Shown: in pieces, positions 44,307 through 55,625 of the stretch
Layout: each line of letters begins with the position of its first letter
Position numbering within the stretch: position 1 is the stretch's first letter
Origin: Flavobacterium davisii
GTDB taxonomy: Bacteria; Bacteroidota; Bacteroidia; Flavobacteriales; Flavobacteriaceae
DNA length: 64,000 nucleotides
Assembly (NCBI RefSeq): GCF_019565505.1
Contig: NZ_CP067378.1
Location: forward strand, 1,178,001-1,242,000
Direction: 5' to 3'
The notes under the pieces: generated by a model
The model's input: the letters and a program-made list of their open reading frames with translations, nothing else
What the model was told of the DNA's origin: nothing
The model's database searches: none
Position numbers and translations under genes: made by a program

Positions 44307-44360
44307 TCAAGATTTTGAGTAGCACATACAACAGTTGTTATTTTTAATACTTTTTTTCAT
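44307..44360 (-). CDS. Cys leader peptide (distal) of cysH operon
   Basis: A 17-codon frame MKKSIKNNNCCMCYSKS with Cys-Cys-Met-Cys in a row near its end. Downstream lies a strong terminator (44237-44259), and the bases overlapping its stop codon (TGAGGAGT) are complementary to the terminator arm. This is the arrangement of a cysteine-codon attenuator. A TATATTTG promoter element lies at 44519-44512, leaving a leader of about 145 nt before the peptide. Confidence 0.75.
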   Translation of the reverse strand: MKKSIKNNNCCMCYSKS

Positions 44361-44511
44361 ACGTTTATGTTTTATTTACATTGAGAGAAATGATTACCTC
44401 TTTCTTACTTATTTTTTTATGTTACTTTGATTTAACATTAATTTCTAAATTGCTCAATGAATGTATTTGTATGTTCAAATACTGGTTTACAATAATTTTA
44501 CAATTGCACGA

Positions 44512-44519
44512 CAAATATA
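44512..44519 (-). promoter_or_regulatory. Promoter -7 element of cysH operon
   Basis: TATATTTG on the minus strand, about 150 bases upstream of the distal Cys leader peptide. Confidence 0.55.
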
Positions 44520-44632
44520 ACACGTTATTTTGTAAGTTAAAAGAGTATTTTTTATTTCCATAATCTTTAAAGCTATAACAAATATTTAGCTATATTTTAT
44601 CTACAAACAAGGCAATTTTACGAAAAAAAAGT

Positions 44633-45187
44633 CTATTCTTCTGGTTTATCTCCTGTATAATAGTTTTTTTGTCTTTCTAATCCGTAATTTAATTTGTCTA
44701 TATCAGGACTCGATTCTTGAATTTCTTTATAAAGTTCTTCATAATCTTTTGAGTGTAAACTACTGGGTACTACGTGCGTATCGAAGTTTAGTTCAATTTT
44801 ATTATTGGGAATAAAATTTCCGTATATATAAATTTGATGTTGCACATAGCCTGTATTTTTGTTTGTATCATATTCAAAGTGTAAATAGCCTGTAGATTGT
44901 GGTACTATATTTTTTATATTGGAATCATCTGCTATGATACATCCACATGAAGTTTGAATTTCTTTTATTTCTAATAAGTTTTTCCCTGTATTTTTAACAG
45001 GAAATACGATATGTAGTTTTTCTCCTTGGACAACTGGAAAATAATGTCTTTGAGGGTCTTTTACCTCTATAGTTGTGCTCTGTCCTTCTTTTTCGCAACT
45101 TATAAAAAATAATAGGGGTAAAATGGCTATTAAATTCTTTTGAAATAAATGGGGCATTAAAAAATTAAAATAATTGTATTTCATCAC
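44633..45187 (-). CDS. DUF1573-type lipoprotein
   Basis: A 184-aa lipoprotein: signal with lipobox (LLFFISC) then EKEGQST. The mature domain reads VVQGEKLHIVFPVKNTGKNLLEIKEIQTSCGCI, the DUF1573 immunoglobulin-like fold with its conserved CGC turn. The C-terminal 40 residues are polar. It overlaps the end of the DUF4838 gene by 23 nt and belongs to the exopolysaccharide-type operon. Function unknown. Confidence 0.82.
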   Translation of the reverse strand: MMKYNYFNFLMPHLFQKNLIAILPLLFFISCEKEGQSTTIEVKDPQRHYFPVVQGEKLHIVFPVKNTGKNLLEIKEIQTSCGCIIADDSNIKNIVPQSTGYLHFEYDTNKNTGYVQHQIYIYGNFIPNNKIELNFDTHVVPSSLHSKDYEELYKEIQESSPDIDKLNYGLERQKNYYTGDKPEE

Positions 45188-47319
45188 AGGCTGTCTTTCT
45201 ATTTTTGGTATCGGTTATTGTTTTTATTACTATATTGTCATTCTTAAGAATGGTTATTTTTGTTGTATAAATGCCTTTTCTTTTTTCTTGTTTAGATCCG
45301 GGACTTTCTGTTAATTCAGCCCATAAAACGCCATTTTTATAAACTTGAACTTTTATAGGAAGAAAGATTTTTAGATCAGGATTATTGAGAAAGTTTACTT
45401 TTAGGGTGGCATTCTCAATTTCTATACTGGGAAGTCTAATGGCTAAATCTTCTTGGCTAGTTAAAAGCCATCCATAATGATAATCGGAAATTAATCCAAC
45501 TGAATTATCATTTAGGACATTTATATTGGGATAATCTTCATCTAATTTGGAGAGTGCTTCAAGTTTTTTACTAAACAATTTGTTTAGAGGGTATTTATTT
45601 TTTATGATTTCTTCTTCAAATTCTTTTAAAAAAGCTTGAATAGAGCCGTTTTCTTCTTTAAAATTTTTAAGATCTTGGTAGTTTATATGTTGTTTTAATC
45701 TGTTGTACACTTCTATTATTTGGGGTTTTATACTCATTGTATTGTTTTCTATTGTATAATACCCATTTTCAGTATTTCCGTTTTCTAATGAGAGTTTTAA
45801 ATATGTAAAGCTTAGAGCAACTAGTAGCTCTCTTATTTTTATTCTTTCTTTTGTTTGTTGAGTGGCGTTTGCTAGCTTGTTTAGTTTTTCATAAAAATGA
45901 AAAAAATGTAACGGGTTTAAATTTTTAATTCCTTTGTCATAAATAGAACATGAAAGGTTTTGTTTCTCGGCTAGTTTTTCAAAATCTAGATAATATTCTG
46001 ACAGAAATTCATGATTTTGAGGAAACTCTTGTTTAAAATAGTTTTTTATTAGGTCTTCTATTTTTAGATTATAGTCTATAAGTAATGAAGAAACTACAAA
46101 TGTTTTTAATTCTTGAAAACTGGTATAATCATAACCACTTCCGTTAACAAACACCCCTTTTATGCCTATTTCATTAAAGTACTCTAATTGTTTTTTAAAG
46201 CGATAAAAAAAGGGGTATGGGGTTAGATAATCATCAAAATTGGATGCGTAATCCCATAAATAGATTTTATTTACTTTTTCTTTCCATTTCAGGCATTTTT
46301 CTTCAAATTTTTTCACTTCTGGTTTCTTTTCAAAGTGTACATTTTTTGGAAAATCAATAGTACTAATCATTACTCCTACATTTTTTGAAGTTTTTTTAAT
46401 TGGTGGAATTTCTGTTGTACGATAGGATGTAGTAAAGAAATTATATTTGGGGAATTCTTTTGCTAATTTTTCAATTAAATAGATAACGGAAGGAGTAGCA
46501 TTTGAAATGGTATTCCCTAAGTTTTTGCATTTGGAGTCTAAACAAACGAAATCGTTATCGTTTGGAATAATCATAAAGGCGTAATTTTTATGGGGATTGA
46601 GTCCAAAGTTATCTATTATATAATTTTTTAAAAATTTATATGTTGCATCAGAAGAAAAACATATTTGTGATTTATTTCTTTTGTTTTCTACTAGAGCAAA
46701 TGTTTGAGAGCTATTTTCTTCAATTAATAGTTTTCCTAAGTTATGCCCCCAAATTCCCCAATCATTTTCAACATTATTACAATTATAACGTATATCGGAT
46801 TCTGTTTGTAAGACAGGATTAAAATGAGGTTCTCTGTACTCAAATGGAAAACGAACCGTATTTTCTTTTATTGATATAATAGCGGGTAATAGGTCTTGGG
46901 TTATGATTCTATCATCTTGAATACTTAATTTTTTTAGAAATTGATTAAACAACCATTTTAAATTTTTTTCGGAATTTGCGATGAGTTGAATTTCTTTATT
47001 TTCTTGTACTTTTATTTGATAATCGAATAGGTTTTCTGAAGACAAAATTACTTTTATCAGGAGTCCTTCTAGATTTTTATTTTTAGAAATTATTTCGGGT
47101 TTTGAGGTTCTTTTTTTAAATTCATTATAAAAATAGTCTTTTTCTAATTTTTTTAATTTGGTTTGATGTTCAAATAGAATCTTATATTGATCAGAGTATA
47201 ATTTAACATCTTCCAAATCGGCATGCGCCTTTAAGGAACAACCAGAAGACACGAAAAGAAAACGATTGCTAAACAAAGTTTAACAATAGTGGAATTGGAA
47301 GAAAATATTTCTTTAATCA
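45165..47319 (-). CDS. DUF4838-domain glycoside-hydrolase-like lipoprotein
   Basis: A protein of about 710 aa. The central part is DUF4838-like: CLKWKEKVNKIYLWDYASNFDDYLTPYPFF followed by FNEIGIKGVFVNGSGYDYTSFQELKTFVVSSLL. An N-terminal GH20-type beta domain and C-terminal beta strands flank it. The signal starts at ATG 47319 (MIKEIFSSNSTIVKLCLAIVF) and would end at lipobox VSSGC, but the T run at 47254-47257 is one base short, so the open frame begins at 47276. It is probably a lipoprotein acting on the polymer made by the adjacent GT2 synthase; substrate unknown. Confidence 0.78.
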
Positions 47320-47338
47320 TGTAATATAAAAATAGTTA

Positions 47339-50103
47339 TTAAAATGAAATTTGGGTTTGAAAGTAGAGATTATACATGTTTGTATAGTTTTTTTCGGATA
47401 TTTTTATTGTATTCCAACTCCCTAAAAGTCCGACTGTAAAATTTGAATTTATCATATATTTAGGTCCAGCTCCTACCATTGTATTAAAAGCATTCCATGT
47501 ATTATATAAATTAAAATTTAGTGATTGCAGATCGGAAACTGTTCCTATTGAACCCTCTACTTGTAGACAACTTCTTTTTTCATTAAAGACATAAAATCTA
47601 GCGTCTGTACTACAGTTATAAAACATTGTATTATCTATAGAAAAGACACCTGCTTTTATATTCCACCAAGCAGACGACCAATCTTTTGACAAACCTAAAA
47701 TTCCTTGAATCATGTTAATCTGACTAGGTAATTGTCTAAAACCTAATCCTAATTCGATCTCATAATCGTTACCGAATGCTTTATACAAGGACAATTGGGT
47801 CTGGATTTTAGAAAAATATTTTGTTCCATATCCTGCATTTAATCTGATGTATATTTTGTGATTAAACGGATGGTACCATTCTATTATAGATTGGGTTCCT
47901 GTTCCTTCTTCTCTACCCGAATAATTTAAACGAAAAGTATAGGTGTTTTTATTTCCTTTATGGTTATATTCCATCGTAGATATAGAGGAATATTCTTGAC
48001 TTCCTTGAATTCTACTTCTTAAATGATAGATTCCTATTTCGTCTTTAAAAGTTTTATTTTCTAATATTTGTAAATGTCTTTTAAAGTCTGACAGTTCCAT
48101 TAAGGATGGTTCGTATTGTTTTTGATAGTAATAAGCGGAGTCAAAAACTTTTTTTGTTTCTAATAACAACCCTTTATCATACTTTAGTTCTTTATTGTCT
48201 TTATCAAAGAGTAGTGCTGAATTTACTAATTCTAATGCTGCATCATGTTGTTTATCCTTAAGTAATTCTTTTGTTTTAAAATGTACATTTTCTGAATATA
48301 TATTAACCAATGGTTTATTCCGTGGAAATTTTTTCAAAAGAGGTAAAGCTACTGTCATGGCATTATCATATTCTTTTTGGGCGGTATATGATTCTGCTAA
48401 TTTTACTTTAAACTTCAGATTGTCTGGATATTGTGTTGTTGCCTGTTTTGCAGCATCTAGCATAGCTGTATTATCTTTCATTTGATATGAAAGACTGATT
48501 GCGTATTGTAAACCTAGCTTGCTAGCAGGTTTTACTTCTAGTATTTTCTTTACAACTTGATATGCTTCCTCTATATTTTGTTCTTCTAGTGCTTTTTTTA
48601 CAAATGCTAATCCTTCTTCTTCAAAACCGTTTGCGTATATAGTCTTTTTCGGTTCATTTGATTTTTCTATCAGTTGTAAGTACATATCAAAGGCATTGGT
48701 GTAATCCTCTGATGCAACTAATGCGTTTATTTTTTTTAAATTTCTAGAATCATCATTTGGTTTTTCTCTTAGAAAATCATTGATTATAGCAAGGGCTTTA
48801 TCATACAATCCTGTTTTAAGATAACATTGAAACAATCCTAATTTTGCGGGTTCATAATAATCATTTTGTTTCTTTTGATTTGAAATTTTTTGTAGTAATT
48901 CGATTGCTTCAAGATGATTTCCCTCTAGCATAAATTGTTTAGCTGTATTATATTGAAATGCTATAAAATCATCTCTAACATCAGAATCATTTGGGAATTT
49001 TGAGTATAATTTTTGTAATAACTGATTAGACTTTGATTCATTTCCTAGTTGTTTGTAAACAAAATATTCTTTTGACAAAATTTCTTTTGTCTCTCCTTTT
49101 ACTTTTTTAGCTTTTGATATAAAGTCGAGTGCATCATTATAATATCCTTTACTTATAGAGTTGTTTAAAAGATAAGCTAATGCTTCTTCGTCTTTGGCGT
49201 TTTTTTCTAATATTTTACCATATAATGTATAAGGGTCGTGATTACTTTGAATTCTTGCCGACTCTATGACTAATTCATCATAACTTTTTTGAAGTTGGGG
49301 ATCATTTTTTTTGGCCATTTTTCTTTTTAGGAACTCTAATGCTTCTGCATTTCTATTCATTTCTGATAAAATGGCTACTTTTTTTGTTATATACAGTCTG
49401 TTTTCTGGAAATTTTTGAATTCCTTTTTCTGCATACAAAAGTGCTTTTTCTTTATCTCCAGCTGTTAATAAACTGTTTATAATATCTACATAAATATCGG
49501 CTTGTTTATTGTCTATTTTTGCTAATTCTTCGGCTAAAGTAACGGCTTCATTTAACTTTCCTTCTTTTTTAAGGCGTATTATCTCCTGTTGTGTGTTGTA
49601 TATGTAATCTTTTTGAACACTTTCGTCTTCTGGATATATCTGATTTAAGCGTTTTAGCATTCTACTGGTTTCTGTAATATTTCCTTGTAGCCTGTATATT
49701 TCTATTTTTTTTATCCATAATTGCTTCCAATATGGGTTTACTTCTAATAGTTCATTTATATAACATATAGCACTTGAATAGTGTTTGGAGTTCATTTCTA
49801 CATTTACGAGTAGGTGTTTTGCATCAAAATTTGTTTTATCGTATTGCAAAGATTTGACTAATTGATAACGTGCGTTTTGATAATCTTTTTAACATAGTAA
49901 TATCTACCCAGAAGCATTCTGAGATTGGAATCTGTTTCATCTTGTTTTAATCCTTCTTCAATGATTTCTTTTGCTTTTTGCCACTCTTGTTTTTTAAAAT
50001 ATTTTTTTGCCATAATGGAATAATCTTCCATTGTATCTTGTGCATTTAAAAAACTTATTGAAAATATGAAAACGAATAATAGGAGGTAATTTTTTGATAA
50101 CAT
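47339..50103 (-). pseudogene. TPR protein with C-terminal YaiO-like beta-barrel, one frame lesion
   Basis: From ATG 50103 (signal MLSKNYLLLFVFIFSISFLNAQ) the protein reads DTMEDYSIMAKKYFKKQEWQKAKEIIEEG, then after one missing A in the run at 49886-49890 continues DYQNARYQLVKSLQYDKTNFDAKHLL and many TPR-like helices to about residue 650. The last 260 residues are an outer-membrane beta barrel (YHLRSRIQGSQEYSSISTMEYNHKG to the terminal F). This TPR plus YaiO/PgaA-like architecture fits polymer export through the outer membrane. Corrected length is about 921 aa. Confidence 0.82.
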
Positions 50104-50117
50104 TTTTAGTAATACAT

Positions 50118-51560
50118 TTATTCCACTTCTTGATTTTCTACAGCAGGAGTTGTTGTTTTGTTTTGGGCAAAACCTTGACGAGTCATTTGCCCCCATTCAA
50201 ATTTTTTACGTGATAAGAAATCTACATATCCTTTTAAACTATAAAAAACGATAAGTGGATGATAGATAAAAGGTTCTATTAGTGTAAAAAAACAAAGTTT
50301 TAAATATTCACCAAAGGTTCTGTATTGTTCTTGTACTAATCTATCCAAATAAATCGTTATTAAGGAAAGGCATATTCCAAAGAGATAAACAAATGTTAGC
50401 ATAATACTTGCTGTGTAAAAATTTATTCCTTTGGCTATTAATAGATATACGGTATATAGATATCCAACTAATTCTATAAGGGGTGCTGAAAACTCAAAAA
50501 ATAAAGTATAGGGTAGAGTAATCATTCCTAGTTGTTTATATTTTGGATTAAACAGGTATTTTCTATGCACTGTGAAAATCTGTAATAAGCCACGAGCCCA
50601 TCGCGTTCTTTGTCTATTCAATATTTTAATATTGGGCGGTCCTTCTGTCCAGCAACAAGTATCTGGTATTTGAACAATTTTATAATCTTTGTTAAAATTG
50701 CACATATAGCCTATTATACGAGTTGTTAAATCCATATCTTCCGCATGTGATGACGGATCATATCCTCCAGCAGCAATAACTACTGATTTATCAAACATAC
50801 CTAATCCTCCTGATATATTACCTATTGCATTTATTCTAGACCAGCCCATTTTTCCAATTAAATAGCTTCTTAAATATTCAACTTCTTGAAAAAGGGGGAT
50901 TATTCTATTAGGTACTTTAACTTGGGTAACTACTCCATTTTGAACAACGCAACTATTGGCCATACGCAGGGTAGCACCTACTCCAATAACTTGTGTTTTA
51001 TTGATCAAAATAGGTTTAATCATTTTGATAAGTGCATCACGAGACAAAATACAATCTACATCTGTGCATAAAAAATAGGGATAACTAGACGCATTTATAC
51101 CAGCATTAGACGCATCCGCTTTTGTTCCTCCATTTACTTTATCTACCACTGTTAACTTTGAATAGGCTGGGTTTGTAGATTTTAAAATTCTTTTTAAAGG
51201 TTTGGTTTTTATTTTTTCTACATAAGCAAAAGGTGTTTCAACTAACTCAAAGTTTTCTATCAGCAATTCTAATGTACTATCTTTACTACCATCATTAACG
51301 ATAACTACTTCAAATTTTGGATAATTTAGGGTCATCATGGAGTGTACATTATCAATGATGGTCATTTCTTCATTATATGCGGGTGCCACAATGGAAATTC
51401 CTGGGGCAAAAGGGGTCTTCAAGAAATTTTCATCCATTTCTTTACTTTGATTTTCTTTATACTTTTTTATTTCTTTATAACCATAAATAATGAGTATAAA
51501 GTATATTATTGTAAGCATGGAAGCATAAAGAAAAATTATACCTTGAAAAATATCAGTCAT
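50118..51560 (-). CDS. Family 2 processive glycosyltransferase (PgaC/cellulose synthase-like)
   Basis: A 480-aa membrane GT2. One N-terminal helix; catalytic domain with ISIVAPAYNEEMTIIDNV, VVIVNDGSKDST, YFLCTDVDCILSRDAL (DxD), HAEDMDLTTRI (catalytic Asp) and the QRTRW product-site motif in NRQRTRWARGLL; then three to four C-terminal helices. It polymerises a beta-linked glycan while moving it across the inner membrane. Neighbours supply a periplasmic/outer-membrane TPR-barrel and a hydrolase-like lipoprotein, so this is an exopolysaccharide locus. The sugar is not known. Confidence 0.9.
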   Translation of the reverse strand: MTDIFQGIIFLYASMLTIIYFILIIYGYKEIKKYKENQSKEMDENFLKTPFAPGISIVAPAYNEEMTIIDNVHSMMTLNYPKFEVVIVNDGSKDSTLELLIENFELVETPFAYVEKIKTKPLKRILKSTNPAYSKLTVVDKVNGGTKADASNAGINASSYPYFLCTDVDCILSRDALIKMIKPILINKTQVIGVGATLRMANSCVVQNGVVTQVKVPNRIIPLFQEVEYLRSYLIGKMGWSRINAIGNISGGLGMFDKSVVIAAGGYDPSSHAEDMDLTTRIIGYMCNFNKDYKIVQIPDTCCWTEGPPNIKILNRQRTRWARGLLQIFTVHRKYLFNPKYKQLGMITLPYTLFFEFSAPLIELVGYLYTVYLLIAKGINFYTASIMLTFVYLFGICLSLITIYLDRLVQEQYRTFGEYLKLCFFTLIEPFIYHPLIVFYSLKGYVDFLSRKKFEWGQMTRQGFAQNKTTTPAVENQEVE

Positions 51561-51620
51561 ATTATTAGTTGTAGTTTCCGTCGTTTTTTGACGTACTGTT
51601 ATTATTTAAGAATAAAAGGT

Positions 51621-52756
51621 TTACACTTTTATTAGTGGATTTTTAATGTGTTCAAAGATTAAATTTTCAAAACCATCATCAATTTTAGATTCCATTTCAT
51701 TAATCAGATTTACTCCGTCATTATCATAGTTATAGATAGCGCGTCCTATTGTAATTTTTAAGCTTGTATCAAATGTTTTATAAAAAGCTGATTTTAGGAA
51801 CTCTAATCCTTTGTCTGGTTTTGTTTCTGTAACTGTTTTTATAATACTGTGCTGAACTGATATCGGTTCAAAATCATAGTTTGCAATTAGAGCATCTTCT
51901 ATATTATTATTTTGAAGGACTCCTATGGCTTCAATCAAAGCTTTTCGAACTTTAGAATTGGTAGTTTATGTTAAAAGTGTTAGTAAAAACGGAAGATTAT
52001 CTTGTTGTTTATAAAAAGATGTTTCGTATATGAAAAAACATTTTAAGTCAATATTTTCCGTCCTAGTAATCCACTGTGCAAAGTTAGGTATAAATTCTTT
52101 GGATCTTTTTAACAGAATTTCGTGTATTTGAATTTTATCCCATTCTGTAAATTCACTATCAAAATCCTCATTAAAAAAACGAAATGGATCATGTTTACTT
52201 AAATAAATATAGGCTTTTCTTGCCTTTTTACGTAATGCTTCATTTTTATCATAAACTAATGAAATAATAACGGATTCGGATATAGTCAATCTTAATTTTA
52301 TAATCTGAGAAAGACCTTCTAATTTGGTCTTAAGATCTCCTTTTAATAATCTTTCTTCCCAGAAAGACTTTAAATCAAAAAAGTATAAAATTTCATTAAA
52401 ATTATGTAAATCCGACACTTCGTCCTCATCTATTAATTCAATAATAGTTTCAGTAATTAATAACTTGTGTGATTTTTTAAATTCATTTTTATTTTCAAAA
52501 ACAAGTTTAATATCTTCTAATGTATATTCTTTAGGGGAATAAACTATTTCTTTTATTTTTTGTAAATAAATTAGGTTCAGTGTCTTTTTTTGAATTGCCA
52601 CTGATTTTTTTTCTCAACTTAAATACATCAGTTTAAAAAAGTTATAGTATATGTAAAAATAAAAACAATACTTAAAACTATAGCTAATTGTAATACAGGA
52701 GATAATTCTGAAATTGAAAAATAACAATCTTTTAAAACAAAAATAATTTTATCCAT
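51621..52756 (-). pseudogene. HEAT-repeat-like membrane-anchored protein, multiply interrupted
   Basis: From ATG 52756 the reading starts MDKIIFVLKDCYFSISELSP with one membrane helix (VLQLAIVLSIVFIFTYTITF). The frame then shifts at the A/T run 52635-52640, meets TGA at 52614-52616, and continues as VAIQKKTLNLIYLQKIKEIVY with helical, HEAT-like pairs (LEGLSQIIKLRLTISESVI, KARKAYIYLSKHDPFRFF). TAA at 51966-51968 interrupts again, after which the same frame goes on (NSKVRKALIEAIGVLQNN) to 51621. Three lesions make real decay more likely here than in other genes. It lies upstream of the GT2 gene, where related loci often carry a HEAT protein. Confidence 0.7.
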
Positions 52757-52893
52757 GTAATCCGGGTTACCGCTTTTTTATTATACTTAAATCAAACAAA
52801 ACACTATGAGCGTTATATTGGATCACCTGAACAACGTTTATTAAAAGGATATATTTTTTAACAACCTTTATTTAACTTTAATTTAACTCTTTA

Positions 52894-54382
52894 TTAACTT
52901 ACATCTGTAAACACTTCTTTAAATTTAACAAGTATTTCCTGAATTTGTTCTAATCCAACTGAAACACGTAATAGCTCAGACTCTAACTTATTTATTAACA
53001 AATAGTTCCTTCCCTTTTCTGTTTGTAATAAATCATAGTGTGCTAAATACACATAAGGCATTACTAAAGTAAATTCTGTTCCTAAACTGGGTCCTTTAGG
53101 CATTTCTAAAAAGTCATAGAAGTTGGAAAGACTTTTATTAAATACTATCGATATTAATCCCCGGAATTTTATCCGAAGTAGCTATTTTTTTATAATTTTC
53201 ATACGATTTATCACTTTTAACGCTTAAGACTTGCTTGATTTCAGGTTGATTTGAAAAAAAATCAATCAAGATTTGTGTCGATAAAGAGATATTTTCTATT
53301 CTTTCTCTATATCGCAATATTTCAAATCCTAATCTTTCTATTTCTCCTTTAAAGGGCTTTATTACGTATTGTTTAACCTGATATAGCAAGTCTAAATTTT
53401 TAGACACAATTGCCCCCATCAACAGGTCTCCATTTCCACAAGCAAATTTTGAAAGACTTTCAACCGCAATATCACAATATTGTAATACATTAAAATTAAA
53501 TGGTGTAATAAGCGTAACATCTAATAATAATTTTATATTATATTTTTGACATATAGAATAAAGTTTTTGTACATCGACACAATCTAACTTAGGATTGGAA
53601 ACTACTTCTGTTACTAACAACGAAATACTTTTATAATTTTTCTTTAACCAAAGTTCTAATTTTTCTAAATCATAAACATCTACTTGCCAATAATTATTAT
53701 CTCCTCTTTTTTGAATTATTTCCATTGTATCTAAATACAACCAACCTAATTGCACAATGCCTTTTTTTTCTTCTAAAATATTTTTTTGAATAATAGCTTC
53801 ACAAACTGAAAATACAGCATTAGCCCCTGAATTAGTTAAAACAATATGTTCGTGAGTTACGTTATATGCTTGAGTTAAAATTTTATAGATATTTTTATTG
53901 GCTTCGGATAATTTTTTTCTTTCTTCTTTATATAATTGACTAATCAGACCTAAATCAAATAATATTTTTTCTGCTTGCCGAGAACTTATAATTAGACCTG
54001 CATTTCGGATATAATCATTTATTATTTTCAATAATTTATCATCTGATTTTATCAATAAGAAAACACCATTTGATAACTCAATAAAATTTAATTTCACATT
54101 AAGCATTTCACACAAAATAGTATACGCTTTTAGGGAAGAAATAGGCACAACTAAATAATTTTCAGGTATTTGTTTTTCTTTTTTAATATAATCAACTAGT
54201 TGCTGAACTAATCTATTTCTAAAAAACCGAGGATATCCCGATTTCATTTTCTCTAGTATTTCTTTATCTGCTTCTTCATACTTAATCACATCACAAATAG
54301 TTGGTAAGCTAACTGAAACGGCATGAGGATTATCAAACGGTATTGATGTACCACAAGGAATATGTTTTAAATAATCATACAT
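52894..54382 (-). pseudogene. Cys/Met-metabolism PLP-dependent enzyme, frame lesion near the C-terminus
   Basis: A fold-type I PLP enzyme distantly related to cystathionine gamma-synthase. Seen: HEHIVLTNSGANAVFSVCEA (cofactor phosphate region), LLLDVTLITPF (Asp to PLP ring) and VESLSKFACGNGDLLMGAIV (Schiff-base Lys). The first 150 residues (MYDYLKHIPCGTSIPFDNPHA) are a domain not typical of MetB. Near 53159-53164 there is one extra G in CCGGGGATT at a Pro-Gly codon pair; the other frame continues SIVFNKSLSNFYDFLEMPKGPS to RVSVGLEQIQEILVKF and ends at 52894. It is downstream of the metB-like gene and under its attenuator. Confidence 0.8.
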
Positions 54383-54405
54383 TTTTAATGAATTTTTAAA
54401 GTTAT

Positions 54406-55553
54406 TTAAATAATCGCTTGCTTTATATCTTCTATTAGATCTTTTGTATTTTCTAAACCTACAGAAAATCGCACCGTAGCACTGGTTAAACCAATTTGGG
54501 CTAAATCCTCTTCTGAATAGGTTGCATGACTCATTTTAGCAGGAATTTCTACACGAGAATCGACTGTACCAAACGAAACTTTTTCTCCAAATAACTTTGT
54601 TTTTTTGATTACGGATTCAGCAATGCATTTATTTTGAAAATCCACAGTTAAAACGGCGGGAATAATTTTCATTTGTTTTCTAGCCAATTTATATTGTGGA
54701 TGTGATACAGCCCCGGGAATTTGACTGATTTTACTTCCGAAAACTCCTGTAATTGATTTGCTAATTGCAAAGCGCTTTTTTCTTGCGCTTTCATTCGATA
54801 TACTAAAGAGGGTAATCCTAAGGAAACCAAAAAAACATCAAAAGGCGATTGTGCTCTTCCTTGAGCATTAGCAAAATAATGCAATCTTTCAAACCAGTCT
54901 TCTGACTTAGCTACAATGGCTCCCGCCACCACGCTACCATGCCCCGAAACATACTTGGTTGCCGAAAAAACTGAAAAATCAGCACCAAGACACAAAGGTT
55001 GTTGTGAAGCAAAAGTTGCCATACTATTATCCACCGCAAAAACACAACTGTATTTTTTAGATAGCCATCCTATTTTTTGAATATCTATAATTTTAAGTCC
55101 TGGATTGGTAGGGGATTCACATAACATCAATTTTATGGCTTTTGATGCCAGTATAGACTCTACTTCTTCTTGATTCGTAAAATCAGCAAACTCCACCTTA
55201 ATATTACTTTTTTCAAGAAGAATATGCAACAAACGATACGTACCTCCATAGCAATCTCTTTCTACTAAAACCACATCACCTGACCGAAGGACCGTTTCAA
55301 ACAACAACGCAAGCGCACTAATTCCGGTATTGGTACAAATACAACCAAAACCGTTTTCTGCTTTAGCAAAGATGGTTTCTAAAGCATTGCGTGTAGGATT
55401 ATCTGTTCGGGAATAATCATACAAAAAATCAGAATTCTGCTGGCGTTTATAATCAAATGTGGCTGTATTATAAATAGGCAAATGAGTAGCACCATAAGCA
55501 TCCTTAATTCCGCTATATTGTGTAAGATTAGCCAATAAAGTTTCTATTTTCAT
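54406..55553 (-). pseudogene. Cystathionine gamma-synthase / O-acetylhomoserine sulfhydrylase family, frame lesion
   Basis: A PLP enzyme of trans-sulfuration or direct sulfhydrylation. Motifs: YSRTDNPTRNALE, CTNTGISALALLFETVL, FAVDNSMATFASQQPL (Asp to PLP) and FSVFSATKYVSGHGSVVAGAIV (Schiff-base Lys). After VKFPGL the frame goes out at CCCGGGG (54711-54717, one base short) and resumes as SHPQYKLARKQMKIIPAVLTVDF to RFSVGLENTKDLIEDI. Corrected length is about 382 aa, normal for the family. It probably uses MetX's O-acetylhomoserine; whether the sulfur donor is cysteine or sulfide cannot be decided here. An attenuator leader precedes it. Confidence 0.85.
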
Positions 55554-55585
55554 TTTTTATTTTATAAAAATTAATTCAAAAAAAA

Positions 55586-55604
55586 CCTCTGCTTTTTGCA
55601 GAGG
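55586..55604 (-). terminator. Attenuator terminator of metB-like leader
   Basis: Stem CCTCTGC / GCAGAGG with a 5-base loop and eight Ts on the minus strand, identical in stem to the distal metX attenuator (30921-30942). 33 bases upstream of the metB-like gene. Confidence 0.82.
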
Positions 55605-55625
55605 CACCGTTGCGTTTCTTAAATT

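Noticed and set aside
44381-44563. Plus-strand frame of 60 codons upstream of the cys leader
   Set aside because: It covers the cys promoter region in antisense, has no homology and no promoter of its own; likely chance.
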